Source: a virus. Taken from it: a stretch of DNA of 64,000 bases. The stretch's first letter is position 1. Every line of letters starts with the position of its first letter. Shown here piece by piece: positions 39,597-47,911 of this stretch. The notes beneath the pieces are model-generated. The model saw only the letters and a list, made by a program, of their open reading frames with translations, was not told the DNA's origin and ran no database searches. The stretch lies in IMG/VR virus record IMGVR_UViG_3300032897_000001, positions 36,795-100,794 of that record; one strand, given 5' to 3'. The position numbers were made by a program, and so were the translations under genes.

Positions 39597-40878
39597 CGCA
39601 GATATCCTCTATTTTGTTTTTTATTCTGATACGGCATTGATTTGCATCATTCGCCGTTCTAAATGATCGGAGCACATTTGTGCGCGAGGTTTCGGACCAT
39701 TCTGCCGGATCAATCCCCGCTGCAAATGCGTCGATCAAAACTTCATTTGCATCCCAAGCCTGTTGGTTAAGCCTGAAAAGTTCATTCTCTTGTTCCGCGA
39801 CATTCGGCCATGTGCCCACGATGTGGTCGCGGACTTCCTGTAGCGCGTCCGTTTCACGATAAAGAAGGTGCGCCTTAGATGGCAATTTTGCTGCCTTCAC
39901 CCGCAAAATCGTCAGTCTGTCAATGATGTCGCCCGGCGTGCTCTGAGTCTCCAGCCGTGTCAAAGGTGCATAAGTCGGTTCCGGACCGTGTGCATTTCGA
40001 CCGTTTACAATCATTTCCAGCACTTGGCTGTGATTGTTGCTTTTCGTCAAAAATTCCTCAATATCGTATGTGTTCCCGTCAATCTTTCGAGTCATCCGAT
40101 AGGGGAACGTTGACGAAATAGGTAGCGTATGCCCGGAACCCTCTAACGATTGTGTCACAATCGTTTTTCGGCAAGGCACCTGCCCACAAACGATAGTCTG
40201 CATTAATCCACAGTTGGCGCCGATAACCCACCCTGCCAATGCGGCCAACGGCGCCACACAACGCAATGGGATTTTTGTCGGATCATTCCACAGGACAACC
40301 CGCCCGCTCACCTGCAGCCGCGCGGCCAATTCATGCCAAAACGACGTTGGAGTGTTCAGCCACGAATTGGCATGCGGTATCAAGAGGACTGTCTTACCCT
40401 CCACGACGCCCAAGTCCGCTGCGATCTGCTTTGCTTCTGCCGCAGCTTCTAAATCTGCCCGAGGGAGCGTTGGGACGGTCGCTGGATGCAGTCCCATGAT
40501 AAGGGCGTACATTGCCACGTCCGACATGAAATGGTGCGCCACGCAGTGATCTGGGCGCACTGTGGCAACAGACGGGTGGACAAAGACGGGGACACCGGGC
40601 CGAAGAATCTGAACTCCACGACCAGCCGCAGCATGTGTTAGAGAATTGATGTCGGAATCGGGGATATCTGCCAAACGATTCCAACCACCAGCAAACAGCT
40701 TCGCAAGATCACGGTGGGATTCCTTGACCACCAGGAATAGCTTACGCCCGTCTGTGCAGTATTTGCGCCGAAAGGCGTCACATAAAGACGCCACGATGTA
40801 GGTGTCTCCCAGACCATAGGAAGACACGAGAACGTAATCGCTGTCAGTTGCTTCGGCTATGAGATAATTGGGTGTCAT
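39562..40878 (-). CDS. GT9-like glycosyltransferase fused to a DUF6165-like domain, 438 aa
   Basis: ATG 40878 overlaps the methyltransferase stop by one base. The N-terminal half has VLVSSYGLGDTYIVASLCDAF and VLLIPHANSWLNTPTSFW with the heptosyltransferase-like GANCGLMQTI site. The C-terminal about 130 residues begin TPGDIIDRLTILRVKAAKLP and end DANQCRIRIKNKIEDI, resembling DUF6165. Gene 46293 has an isolated copy of the latter domain. Likely attaches a sugar and carries an accessory binding domain. Confidence 0.68.
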   Translation of the reverse strand: MTPNYLIAEATDSDYVLVSSYGLGDTYIVASLCDAFRRKYCTDGRKLFLVVKESHRDLAKLFAGGWNRLADIPDSDINSLTHAAAGRGVQILRPGVPVFVHPSVATVRPDHCVAHHFMSDVAMYALIMGLHPATVPTLPRADLEAAAEAKQIAADLGVVEGKTVLLIPHANSWLNTPTSFWHELAARLQVSGRVVLWNDPTKIPLRCVAPLAALAGWVIGANCGLMQTIVCGQVPCRKTIVTQSLEGSGHTLPISSTFPYRMTRKIDGNTYDIEEFLTKSNNHSQVLEMIVNGRNAHGPEPTYAPLTRLETQSTPGDIIDRLTILRVKAAKLPSKAHLLYRETDALQEVRDHIVGTWPNVAEQENELFRLNQQAWDANEVLIDAFAAGIDPAEWSETSRTNVLRSFRTANDANQCRIRIKNKIEDICGAGSKEQKSYD

Positions 40879-41498
40879 TATCGAACAATCCAAGCAATTC
40901 CCAACTCATCCCCGATCATCTGCACACCATGGCCCCGCGTATTGAGCATATCGACGAATTTCCACACCTGTATTTCGTCATCATATGTCGGCCGCTTAAG
41001 TGCATCATGCATTGCAATAATACCACCTGATCGCACTAACTGTCCGTAATCATGGAAGTCCACAGACACATCATCAAAAGTATGTCCCGCATCAATAAAC
41101 AACAGATCCAATGATCCATAGATTCCCTTACCGCCGATTTGCTCTATGACAGTGTTGTATGTCTCAACACTGTGGGTATTTCCGACTATGATGTTTTGTG
41201 GTCCAACGCGACTAAGGAACTGGTCCACCGTTGCTGCGGAATTATCTACAGTCCAGACTTCTTTGAACATCGCTTGAAACACGTTGTGAAGTGCACCGGG
41301 AATGCCCAGCCCTAGCTGCAAGCACGACTTATTCAAGCCCTTGTCTGAAAGGACACGTGCGAATTCGTGGAACTCTGTCCGGTTCTGTTGAATCGCAGGA
41401 CGATATTCGGATGTCCTGTCCTGTGACCTATGATCATCGTGCCAACCCCAATAGGGGAGAAATCTTTTATCATTGGCGATATCGTCGAACACAGACAT
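40878..41498 (-). CDS. Class I SAM-dependent methyltransferase, 206 aa
   Basis: LQLGLGIPGALHNVF is motif I, and LLFIDAGHTFDDVSVDFHDY followed by LVRSGGIIAMHDAL is the FkbM/Methyltransf_24-like motif of sugar and O-antigen methyltransferases. It likely methylates a sugar hydroxyl or amine in the same pathway. Confidence 0.82.
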   Translation of the reverse strand: MSVFDDIANDKRFLPYWGWHDDHRSQDRTSEYRPAIQQNRTEFHEFARVLSDKGLNKSCLQLGLGIPGALHNVFQAMFKEVWTVDNSAATVDQFLSRVGPQNIIVGNTHSVETYNTVIEQIGGKGIYGSLDLLFIDAGHTFDDVSVDFHDYGQLVRSGGIIAMHDALKRPTYDDEIQVWKFVDMLNTRGHGVQMIGDELGIAWIVR

Positions 41499-41503
41499 GG
41501 GGA

Positions 41504-42991
41504 CTACTCTGCCGCTTGGCGGAAAAGGCGCCGCGGTAACGGCGTTGATTGAGCCTTGGCATACGCCGCCGCGGCGGGTCCGAATTTGTATGTGAGCAAT
41601 TCAATCTGTTTTTCGGATGAAAAATATGCTTGGTGTGCCGCGTCTCGGAATTGAAGGATATCCGTGGGATTCAACTTGTCTGTTGGCAGAGGCTGAAAGT
41701 CCTCAGCATGCTGTGCATAGTTCCCCCACCGATCCGGAAGCGGCTGGCCTGTGCTCACAGCCTCATCATACAGCGGCGATCCGGGATATGCGGTCGCACA
41801 GTAGAAATTCGCCCAATCCGATCCGATAGCAAGCGCCATATCCAACGTCAGTTGCATGGATTCTGCGTCATCCTGTGGAAGTCCGAAGATGTAGTTTGCA
41901 ATGACGTTGATTCCCGCGGCTTGTATCCTGCCTACAATGTCCTTGATATCGTTTGTCCGTAAACGCTTTTCTGCACCATCCCTGACAGTCGGATCTGCCG
42001 ACTCAATGCCTAGAGCCAGCCACTTGATACCCGCCTTCCGAAGAAGTGGCAGTGTTCCTGCCCGGACTGTATCCACTCGGGCATATGCCCAAATATTCAA
42101 ATCAGTCCCAGCATTCGGAATTGTTTCGATAATCCGTTCGCAAATCTCACTGTAATGCCGTTCATTGAGAACGAACATTTCATCAATGATCTTGAACGTT
42201 CGCACACCGTATTGGGAATAAAGAAACTCTATTTCCTTAACGACATCTGCCGGATTGCGCATGCGATATCGTCGCACGCCGAATGGCGCATTGATGCAAC
42301 AGAACGAACACGAATAGGGACAACCCAGCGACGTGTAAATGCTTGCATATGGCTTGCGCCCGGTTTGATCATCCAGACACTGCCACCCGTGCGCACGATA
42401 CTTCTTCATTGGAAGAAGTTCCCACACATCACCGTGCAGTTTGGACAGATCTTCAATCAATGGCGCCCGGGCATTGATCCTAATGCGCGCACCATCACGC
42501 CAAACCAGTCCCGGAACATCTTCCAACGCGCTACCGGATAGAAGTCTACAAACAGTCTCCGGACCCTCCCCGACGCACACATAGTCAACGTGCTCACATT
42601 CGCGCATGGTTTGATTAGGCAGCGCCGAAACGTGTCCACCTACTACAAGGACTTTCGCTGCACACACGGATTTGATTTGGCGCGCCGTATCGTAAACAGC
42701 TTCCATTTGCTGCGTAGAAGCGGAAGGCTGGTGCCCATACGCGCACAAGCAGACAAGGCGCGTATCCCCCATGAAAAGATCTAACGCCACTTTTGATGGC
42801 GTTAGATTTTCTGCCTCAGCATCAACGATCTTTACAGTAAATCCGCGGTCCCGCACATAGCCGGCTATCAACCTTGCCCATAGTGGCGGCTCAGCCGCCG
42901 CATCATCTGCGACTACGCCATAACACGTAGCCCGTGCGTTAGGGTTGACGATAACTAGATGCGGGTCCAGACTAAATATTTCCGTGTTCAT
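41504..42991 (-). CDS. B12-binding radical SAM enzyme, 495 aa
   Basis: The N-terminal half has the cobalamin-binding Rossmann pattern with VLVVGGHVSALPNQTM. The radical SAM cluster is CPYSCSFC with Cys224, Cys228 and Cys231, then the C-terminal ribs ILQFRDAAHQAYFSSEKQI. It performs radical chemistry, commonly methylation or rearrangement of a sugar, nucleoside or antibiotic-like scaffold. Overlaps the epimerase gene by 20 bases. Confidence 0.88.
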   Translation of the reverse strand: MNTEIFSLDPHLVIVNPNARATCYGVVADDAAAEPPLWARLIAGYVRDRGFTVKIVDAEAENLTPSKVALDLFMGDTRLVCLCAYGHQPSASTQQMEAVYDTARQIKSVCAAKVLVVGGHVSALPNQTMRECEHVDYVCVGEGPETVCRLLSGSALEDVPGLVWRDGARIRINARAPLIEDLSKLHGDVWELLPMKKYRAHGWQCLDDQTGRKPYASIYTSLGCPYSCSFCCINAPFGVRRYRMRNPADVVKEIEFLYSQYGVRTFKIIDEMFVLNERHYSEICERIIETIPNAGTDLNIWAYARVDTVRAGTLPLLRKAGIKWLALGIESADPTVRDGAEKRLRTNDIKDIVGRIQAAGINVIANYIFGLPQDDAESMQLTLDMALAIGSDWANFYCATAYPGSPLYDEAVSTGQPLPDRWGNYAQHAEDFQPLPTDKLNPTDILQFRDAAHQAYFSSEKQIELLTYKFGPAAAAYAKAQSTPLPRRLFRQAAE

Positions 42992-43895
42992 GCTGCTTGA
43001 ACATCCGATATCCCTTGATCAGCTCAAGAATGCCGTGATCAAGCGAATATTTGGGACTCCAGCCGGTTGCCTCAATCTTGGTATTGGACACGATGTAGTC
43101 GCGCTTGTCCGGATCTTCCTTCCCTGCAATCTCTGCCCATGAAAACGGTGTGTGCGCCGCGATCCGCTCACATAGCTGTAGTTTCGTTAGGTTTGCATCC
43201 GACAAACCCACATTGTATATCTGCCCGCGCATTGTGTCCCAGTTCTTCAAAACATGCACGAACGCACATGCCGCATCCCGGACATGTATAAAGTTCCTGC
43301 GGAACCCTGCCTCGAAAAGCGTAATCGCCTGATCACGAACCGCGCGCAAAACAAAGTCATTGACAAGGAGATCCGTGCGCATTCGCGGGCTTATGCCGAA
43401 CAACGTCGCAAGCCGCAGACTTACGGCATTGCCACGGTTCATAATGATTCTTTCGGCTTCAACTTTTGTCTGACCATAGACACTCACCGGACGCAGCGGG
43501 GAATCTTCTGTGCACTCGCCATCTCCGCCAATGCCATAACCGCTGTTGGATATCGGGATAATGATAGGCTGCGTCGGTGCAAAATGTGCCAAGCTTTCGA
43601 TAGCCTCCACATTGACACCCCAAGCGGCTGCGGACTGTGTGTCGCACAGCGGCGCGCCAACCAAGGCAGCAAGAGGCATGATCACGTCTGCGTCACTTAA
43701 TACGGCACGCAGCAAACGCGTATCCCGCACGTCTCCCCGGTGGATTTGAAGGCGTTCGTTGGCACAGTGTGCCGCTAGGCTTGGTACGCCCCAGGAAAAG
43801 TCATCAAGAACGTCAACGTAGTGTCCTTCCGAGAGCAGTTTTCCGACAAGGACGCTACCTAAGTAGCCTGCTCCCCCGGTAACAAGAATCCTCAT
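42972..43895 (-). CDS. NAD(P)-dependent sugar epimerase/dehydratase, 307 aa
   Basis: N-terminal VTGGAGYLGSVLVGKLL (GxxGxxG dinucleotide site), ISNSGYGIG, then catalytic Tyr140 and Lys144 in VYGQTK. Extended short-chain reductase of the GalE/RmlB type. It would convert a nucleotide-sugar to a 4-keto or epimeric form. Ends at the start of the DegT-type gene. Confidence 0.85.
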   Translation of the reverse strand: MRILVTGGAGYLGSVLVGKLLSEGHYVDVLDDFSWGVPSLAAHCANERLQIHRGDVRDTRLLRAVLSDADVIMPLAALVGAPLCDTQSAAAWGVNVEAIESLAHFAPTQPIIIPISNSGYGIGGDGECTEDSPLRPVSVYGQTKVEAERIIMNRGNAVSLRLATLFGISPRMRTDLLVNDFVLRAVRDQAITLFEAGFRRNFIHVRDAACAFVHVLKNWDTMRGQIYNVGLSDANLTKLQLCERIAAHTPFSWAEIAGKEDPDKRDYIVSNTKIEATGWSPKYSLDHGILELIKGYRMFKQHEHGNI

Positions 43896-44995
43896 AGCAC
43901 ATCCCTCATCACGTCAATTGCCTTCTCAATCTGTTCTGACAGATCAAGCGGACCGTTCCCAAGGAACAAACCCATATCGTGGATTTGATCCGCGCGTGGT
44001 GTGGGGTATTTTGCCCAGGCGTTCCCGTAATGATGCTTATGCAGACTGCCACCAGTCGGCAACCGACAATCAATGCCAGCTTCGCGGAATTTCTTAACCA
44101 AGGTATCGCGAATGTACGGACTTCGTACTTCGAATTGAATCCCGAACGGACTCTGTGTTCCATTCGAGACCGGAAATTTCACCGGCAAATCTTCCGCCAT
44201 GTTTTGAAAGAGTGCCAAGTTCTGCCGGCGCTGTTCAATAAACTTTGGCAGCTTTTTAAGCTGTTCCCGGGCGACCGCCGCATGGATTTCCGTTGGACGA
44301 ACATTGTAACCCATCAGCCGGAAATCATATTCCTGCGAAAAAGCCTGCGGTTTCTGTACATCCCGTGTCCAGCCATGCGAACGCAGCATCCGACACAGCC
44401 GGGCGCACTCATCATCATTGGTAAGGATCACACCGCCTTCAATAGCGGACAGTTGATGTGACCAAAACAGCGAGAATGTATTCATCAGACCCCGTGTTCC
44501 ACAGAGTCTGCCTTTCAGATCAACTGCACCGATGGATTCACAGTTGTCTTCAATGATGGGCCAGGGCGCTTCTCCCCAAAAGTGGGCAGGATTCCCCAAG
44601 ACAGAGCACACGACTTGAAGGCTGATCGCGGGTTCCCCGTGGTATTGGCCCACGTTCCACTGGTCATTACAATCTGCAACAACCAACTCAAGTCCGTGCT
44701 GTACCAAAGGCGCATAAGTTGTCGCCCACGCAAGCGCGGGGACAACCACCTTATCACCCGGATGCAGCGGCCTTTCGCTCCGGTGGAACATCGCAGCAAC
44801 TGCGATCAAATTAGCCGATGAACCGGAATTCACCATGATAGCATGACGCTTCAAATGCCATGCCGCAAACTCCCGTTCGAATGCAGCGACTTCCTCGCCC
44901 AGCGTGAACCTGCCCGATGTGCGCACGCGATCAATCGCGCCGTGTTCTGCATCATCCCAGGCCGAATACGCTGTTGGAAAAAACCACTCTTTCAC
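43892..44995 (-). CDS. DegT-fold PMP-dependent 3-dehydratase-like enzyme, 367 aa
   Basis: LGEEVAAFEREFAAWHL, MVNSGSSANLIAVAAM and IIEDNCESIGA (Asp150 at the PLP N1 contact) define the DegT/DnrJ fold. At the Schiff-base position the usual Lys is His180 (NTFSLFWSHQLSAIEGG), a swap known from ColD and E1/RfbH-type 3-dehydratases. So this is more likely a C3 deoxygenating dehydratase than an aminotransferase. It makes 3-deoxy sugars from 4-keto-6-deoxy nucleotide sugars. Confidence 0.82.
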   Translation of the reverse strand: MKEWFFPTAYSAWDDAEHGAIDRVRTSGRFTLGEEVAAFEREFAAWHLKRHAIMVNSGSSANLIAVAAMFHRSERPLHPGDKVVVPALAWATTYAPLVQHGLELVVADCNDQWNVGQYHGEPAISLQVVCSVLGNPAHFWGEAPWPIIEDNCESIGAVDLKGRLCGTRGLMNTFSLFWSHQLSAIEGGVILTNDDECARLCRMLRSHGWTRDVQKPQAFSQEYDFRLMGYNVRPTEIHAAVAREQLKKLPKFIEQRRQNLALFQNMAEDLPVKFPVSNGTQSPFGIQFEVRSPYIRDTLVKKFREAGIDCRLPTGGSLHKHHYGNAWAKYPTPRADQIHDMGLFLGNGPLDLSEQIEKAIDVMRDVL

Positions 44996-45519
44996 GCAAA
45001 CTTCTCCGCCATTTCTACAAGGATCGTTGATACTTCACTCTTCAGTGCTTGTTCATATTGAACGAACACACCTTCCGCCGTATGCAGTTTGCATACATGC
45101 ACGGTGTACAGCATTTTCCGGACTTGGTCAGTGAAATCACCTAAGTGCTGCACTCCCGGATTCATCGGATCATCTGTTGCAACAGATGTCCTGATGATAA
45201 CCTTCGGTTTGTACCCACCACACGAATAAATGGGGAGTTTATCCAAGTGGTGTACAAGTTGGCTCATTGCCAATAGAAGGAAATTCCATCTCGGATAAAT
45301 GCACACAGGCAGCGCGCCGCGGAGTGCCAACCCAATGGCAACTCCCATCTGCATATCCTCTGCAACGGGAAACTCTATCCGTTTTTCCTTCGGAACATCC
45401 TGCAATGTTTGAAACATTGCGGTTCCTGGCACAGCGACGGCTTGCCCGATGAACACAGACTTAGGATGTTCTGCAAGCATCCTCATTGCCCGGCATAGTT
45501 CTGTTGCGTAATCAGTCAT
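44992..45519 (-). CDS. Thiamine-diphosphate enzyme, beta-type (pyrimidine domain) subunit, 175 aa
   Basis: PVAEDMQMGVAIGLALRGALP contains the Glu that activates the thiazolium, and CIYPRWNFLLLAMSQLVHHLD matches the transketolase/pyruvate dehydrogenase E1-beta pyrimidine domain. It is shorter than full E1-beta because the C-terminal transketolase domain is absent. Pairs with the alpha-type subunit gene 45684, one small gene away. Could add a two-carbon or acyl unit to a deoxysugar. Confidence 0.78.
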   Translation of the reverse strand: MTDYATELCRAMRMLAEHPKSVFIGQAVAVPGTAMFQTLQDVPKEKRIEFPVAEDMQMGVAIGLALRGALPVCIYPRWNFLLLAMSQLVHHLDKLPIYSCGGYKPKVIIRTSVATDDPMNPGVQHLGDFTDQVRKMLYTVHVCKLHTAEGVFVQYEQALKSEVSTILVEMAEKFA

Positions 45520-45677
45520 ATGCCGTCTGCCATACTGATCAAAATCGCGTTGTAAACAGCTTCCTTACCGCCCGAAGCTAACAACTCTTCAAATTTATTG
45601 ATCTGTTTGGCGTTAATTACAACGGTTCCCGGTTCTTCAGGAATCTTGTGTGGTTCTTCATTACGCAAGGACAACAC
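45516..45677 (-). CDS. Small protein between the two TPP-enzyme subunits, 53 aa
   Basis: GTG 45677 opens a frame that ends ATATGA overlapping the next ATG at 45519. RNEEPHKIPEEPGTVVINAK and INKFEELLASGGKEAVYNAI form a short strand-helix unit. The size and tight coupling suggest a small subunit or linker of the TPP enzyme. No homologue was recognised. Confidence 0.55.
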   Translation of the reverse strand: MLSLRNEEPHKIPEEPGTVVINAKQINKFEELLASGGKEAVYNAILISMADGI

Positions 45678-45683
45678 CCCGTT

Positions 45684-46289
45684 TTAGAACTGTACCCGCT
45701 TTCCCGCGCCCGAGTGTGGCCACGGCAGCACATAATCATATCGCATGACATGCGGCGAAAACCTGTTGGAAAAATCCGGTTTTCCCCATACCTGATCTGT
45801 GTCAGTACACACAGACTTCCCGTTGTCTTCGATGACAAAATTAACGGGCAATTCGTGTCCCTCCACATAACGCAGGCATTCATGAAACATGCCTGTGCGT
45901 GCAGTCATGTCGCCAACAAAAACCCAAACATATCCGGGTTGTCTTTCGCGCTGTAGCGACAATGCCAAGCCAACAGCGATCGGAAGCACGCCACCAACGA
46001 TCGCAGATGATAGGATGCGGTAATCCGGATAACACAGCGTGATGGAGCGTCCGGACAAGATGTCATCTCGCAGGAGTTCCGGGGGAACACCCTTAAGCAA
46101 GCAGTGATAATGTGAACGCCATTGTGTCAATACCCAGTCTTCTTCGTGGATATTGTCGAATATATTGATTAACTGTTTCTCGTTTCCCCCAGCCAAGTGA
46201 ACGGGCGCCCGGATCATTCCTGCATCAAAATCCGCAGCAACCAGTCGTTCAAACTCTTGCAGAGATTCGGCAGTGTGAGAAGTGATCAT
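45684..46289 (-). CDS. Thiamine-diphosphate enzyme, alpha-type (TPP) subunit, 201 aa
   Basis: Features of E1-alpha subunits: DNIHEEDWVLTQWRSHYHCL, SAIVGGVLPIAVGLALS, and the TPP/Mg motif VWVFVGDMTARTGMFHECL followed by LPVNFVIEDNG. It is truncated after the TPP domain compared with full E1-alpha. Together with 44992 it forms one split enzyme. It belongs to the sugar island. Confidence 0.8.
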   Translation of the reverse strand: MITSHTAESLQEFERLVAADFDAGMIRAPVHLAGGNEKQLINIFDNIHEEDWVLTQWRSHYHCLLKGVPPELLRDDILSGRSITLCYPDYRILSSAIVGGVLPIAVGLALSLQRERQPGYVWVFVGDMTARTGMFHECLRYVEGHELPVNFVIEDNGKSVCTDTDQVWGKPDFSNRFSPHVMRYDYVLPWPHSGAGKRVQF

Positions 46290-46292
46290 CGG

Positions 46293-46736
46293 TTAATGCT
46301 TGCTATTCCACACATCCCAGTTCCCAAATTCTGGGACCAGACTTTCCGCAAGCGCGTCAATTTTGTAATCGTGACGTCCGCCGTCGATTTCAGCCAAGAC
46401 ATTCTTCGCTGTGTTTCGGACGCCATTGATGGAGTGGCTGAACTTCAACAATTTGTCTTGTGCATCGCTGCCTTCCCGGGCTTTTGATTCATTCAACCAA
46501 ATTTCCCGGTTCGATAGCATGATGACGATAATTGCATGTACCTCGCGCGCACTGATCTTTCGATCCAAATTTGACAGGATCAAATCAATGTCATGCATAA
46601 TAAGTTTCATCTCAGCGTAGTATTCGTCCTTACGCTCGTGAATGAAAATTGCCTTTTGCTGAACAATCGTCAACCTGTCCACAAGATCGGACAGTGTGGG
46701 CAGATATTTTCGCTGCGAGGAATTGGCTGCACTCAT
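46293..46736 (-). CDS. DUF6165-like protein, 147 aa
   Basis: ATG 46736 gives MSAANSSQRKYLPTL; an upstream extension is less likely. LSDLVDRLTIVQQKAIFIHE shows the I-D-R-L-T-I core also seen in the C-terminus of the 39562 gene. Long helices follow. Stand-alone copy of that domain; function unknown, likely a partner of the sugar pathway. Confidence 0.6.
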   Translation of the reverse strand: MSAANSSQRKYLPTLSDLVDRLTIVQQKAIFIHERKDEYYAEMKLIMHDIDLILSNLDRKISAREVHAIIVIMLSNREIWLNESKAREGSDAQDKLLKFSHSINGVRNTAKNVLAEIDGGRHDYKIDALAESLVPEFGNWDVWNSKH

Positions 46737-46764
46737 AATACACCACTCCATTATTAAGAACCAA

Positions 46765-46868
46765 GTGTGTTGGCGCGGTTATCTCAACCCGTGTGCCACA
46801 TAACGGCGGGTGAAATTACGTGGCACGCACCTGGAGAAGTACCTGGGGAGACTACCGCGCCAACACAC
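46765..46868 (-). ncRNA. Long inverted repeat with inner hairpin, candidate structured RNA
   Basis: GTGTGTTGGCGCGGT (46765-46779) and ACCGCGCCAACACAC (46854-46868) are perfect 15-bp partners. Inside, GTGTGCCAC (46791-46799) pairs with GTGGCACGC (46820-46828). On the transcribed minus strand, ACCCG in the inner loop can pair with CGGGT downstream of that hairpin, a possible pseudoknot. No T-run follows, so it is not a simple terminator. It separates the head-completion gene (46909) from the sugar island. Confidence 0.5.
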
Positions 46869-46908
46869 CCGAACCGTCGCATGTTTTGGGCAACGTAGTA
46901 AAGCCCCT

Positions 46909-47343
46909 TCAACCAACATATGGATACCAAGGACTCACCGGGCGCCGCGGTCCGCGGAGATATCGCATGGTGCGATAAGGTGCCGCGGCTGCCCAATATG
47001 CCGAACCATACTTGGTTTGCTGCCACCACTGCGGCGTTCCCGGGGGATAACTGTTTTCGGTAGAAACCGAAACCGATCCTTCAGACGCATTGGAAATGCG
47101 TCCAACGATACTGGATACGGGTTCGGTATTCGTACCGAAATACAGTTTTGCCAAGTGCGCCACGACTTGCCACAAGAACACGGTTTGAGCCTGTACACTT
47201 GATACAGGTCCAGTGCCGTCGTTCCTGTGATAGATCGTCGCTTCGTTGAAAAGCATCGTCGCAGTTGGCGCCAGCACCGTCGTAGAAAACTCCGGATATC
47301 GGGCAATCCACCCTGTGTAATCAAACGCAATCGTGACGCCCAT
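46909..47343 (-). CDS. Head completion/adaptor protein, DUF4054-like, 144 aa
   Basis: It begins DYTGWIARYPEFSTTVLAPT with FNEATIYH, then LWQVVAHLAKLYFG: the F...YPEF...F..A and the helical core are the DUF4054 pattern. It seals the capsid after packaging and joins the neck. Ends just before the 46765 RNA element. Confidence 0.8.
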   Translation of the reverse strand: MGVTIAFDYTGWIARYPEFSTTVLAPTATMLFNEATIYHRNDGTGPVSSVQAQTVFLWQVVAHLAKLYFGTNTEPVSSIVGRISNASEGSVSVSTENSYPPGTPQWWQQTKYGSAYWAAAAPYRTMRYLRGPRRPVSPWYPYVG

Positions 47344-47347
47344 GGCT

Positions 47348-47887
47348 TTATGCCCTGCTCTCCGCAGGCTGGATGCCGCGCGGCAATCGTGACGTGTCGA
47401 GAGGTTCCAAACCAGTCAACAAAGATTCATTGGAGCGACAATGTGCTTCAACGTCTTCCATTGATCGGTGCGCGAAAATCAATTCGCGTTCAACGATATC
47501 CGAGTCCTTGTTCTGTTCTCGCCACTGTTCCCAGAAATCCTCGGGAATGCCCGACGTGAGTGCATAACGGCCAACCAGTAGAAACTGCGGAATCTGCCCG
47601 AACGCTACCGATGTGCCGCGGATCGTGTATTTCTTGCCAACCTTGCGGTAGACCATGACATCACGCTGTCCGCCGCCCATGACGGGTTCGTGCGTCTTCT
47701 CTGCCTGACAAAGCTGTAAAATAACACCCTGTGGCAGTTTGCAAGCCACTACGACGGTTCCCGATGCACTGCGCGTCGTAAGCCGCACATCCTCCCCGGC
47801 AACACCACTGGCCCCGGAATTCGGCGTAGGCCGCACCGTCGGTTCATTGTCTGCGCCCCGTCCCAAAGGCCGCGGAGTTATTGCCAT
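47348..47887 (-). CDS. Head-module protein of the Trp-rich paralogue family, 179 aa
   Basis: Core VVVACKLPQGVILQLCQ, VAFGQIPQFLLVGRYAL and SGIPEDFWEQWREQNKDSDI. This last part matches 36106 and 54742. A Ser/Gly-rich N-terminus and a disordered C-terminal tail flank the core. Located between the capsid and adaptor genes. Role unknown. Confidence 0.7.
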   Translation of the reverse strand: MAITPRPLGRGADNEPTVRPTPNSGASGVAGEDVRLTTRSASGTVVVACKLPQGVILQLCQAEKTHEPVMGGGQRDVMVYRKVGKKYTIRGTSVAFGQIPQFLLVGRYALTSGIPEDFWEQWREQNKDSDIVERELIFAHRSMEDVEAHCRSNESLLTGLEPLDTSRLPRGIQPAESRA

Positions 47888-47911
47888 GCTTGTACTCCTA
47901 TATAATACTTG

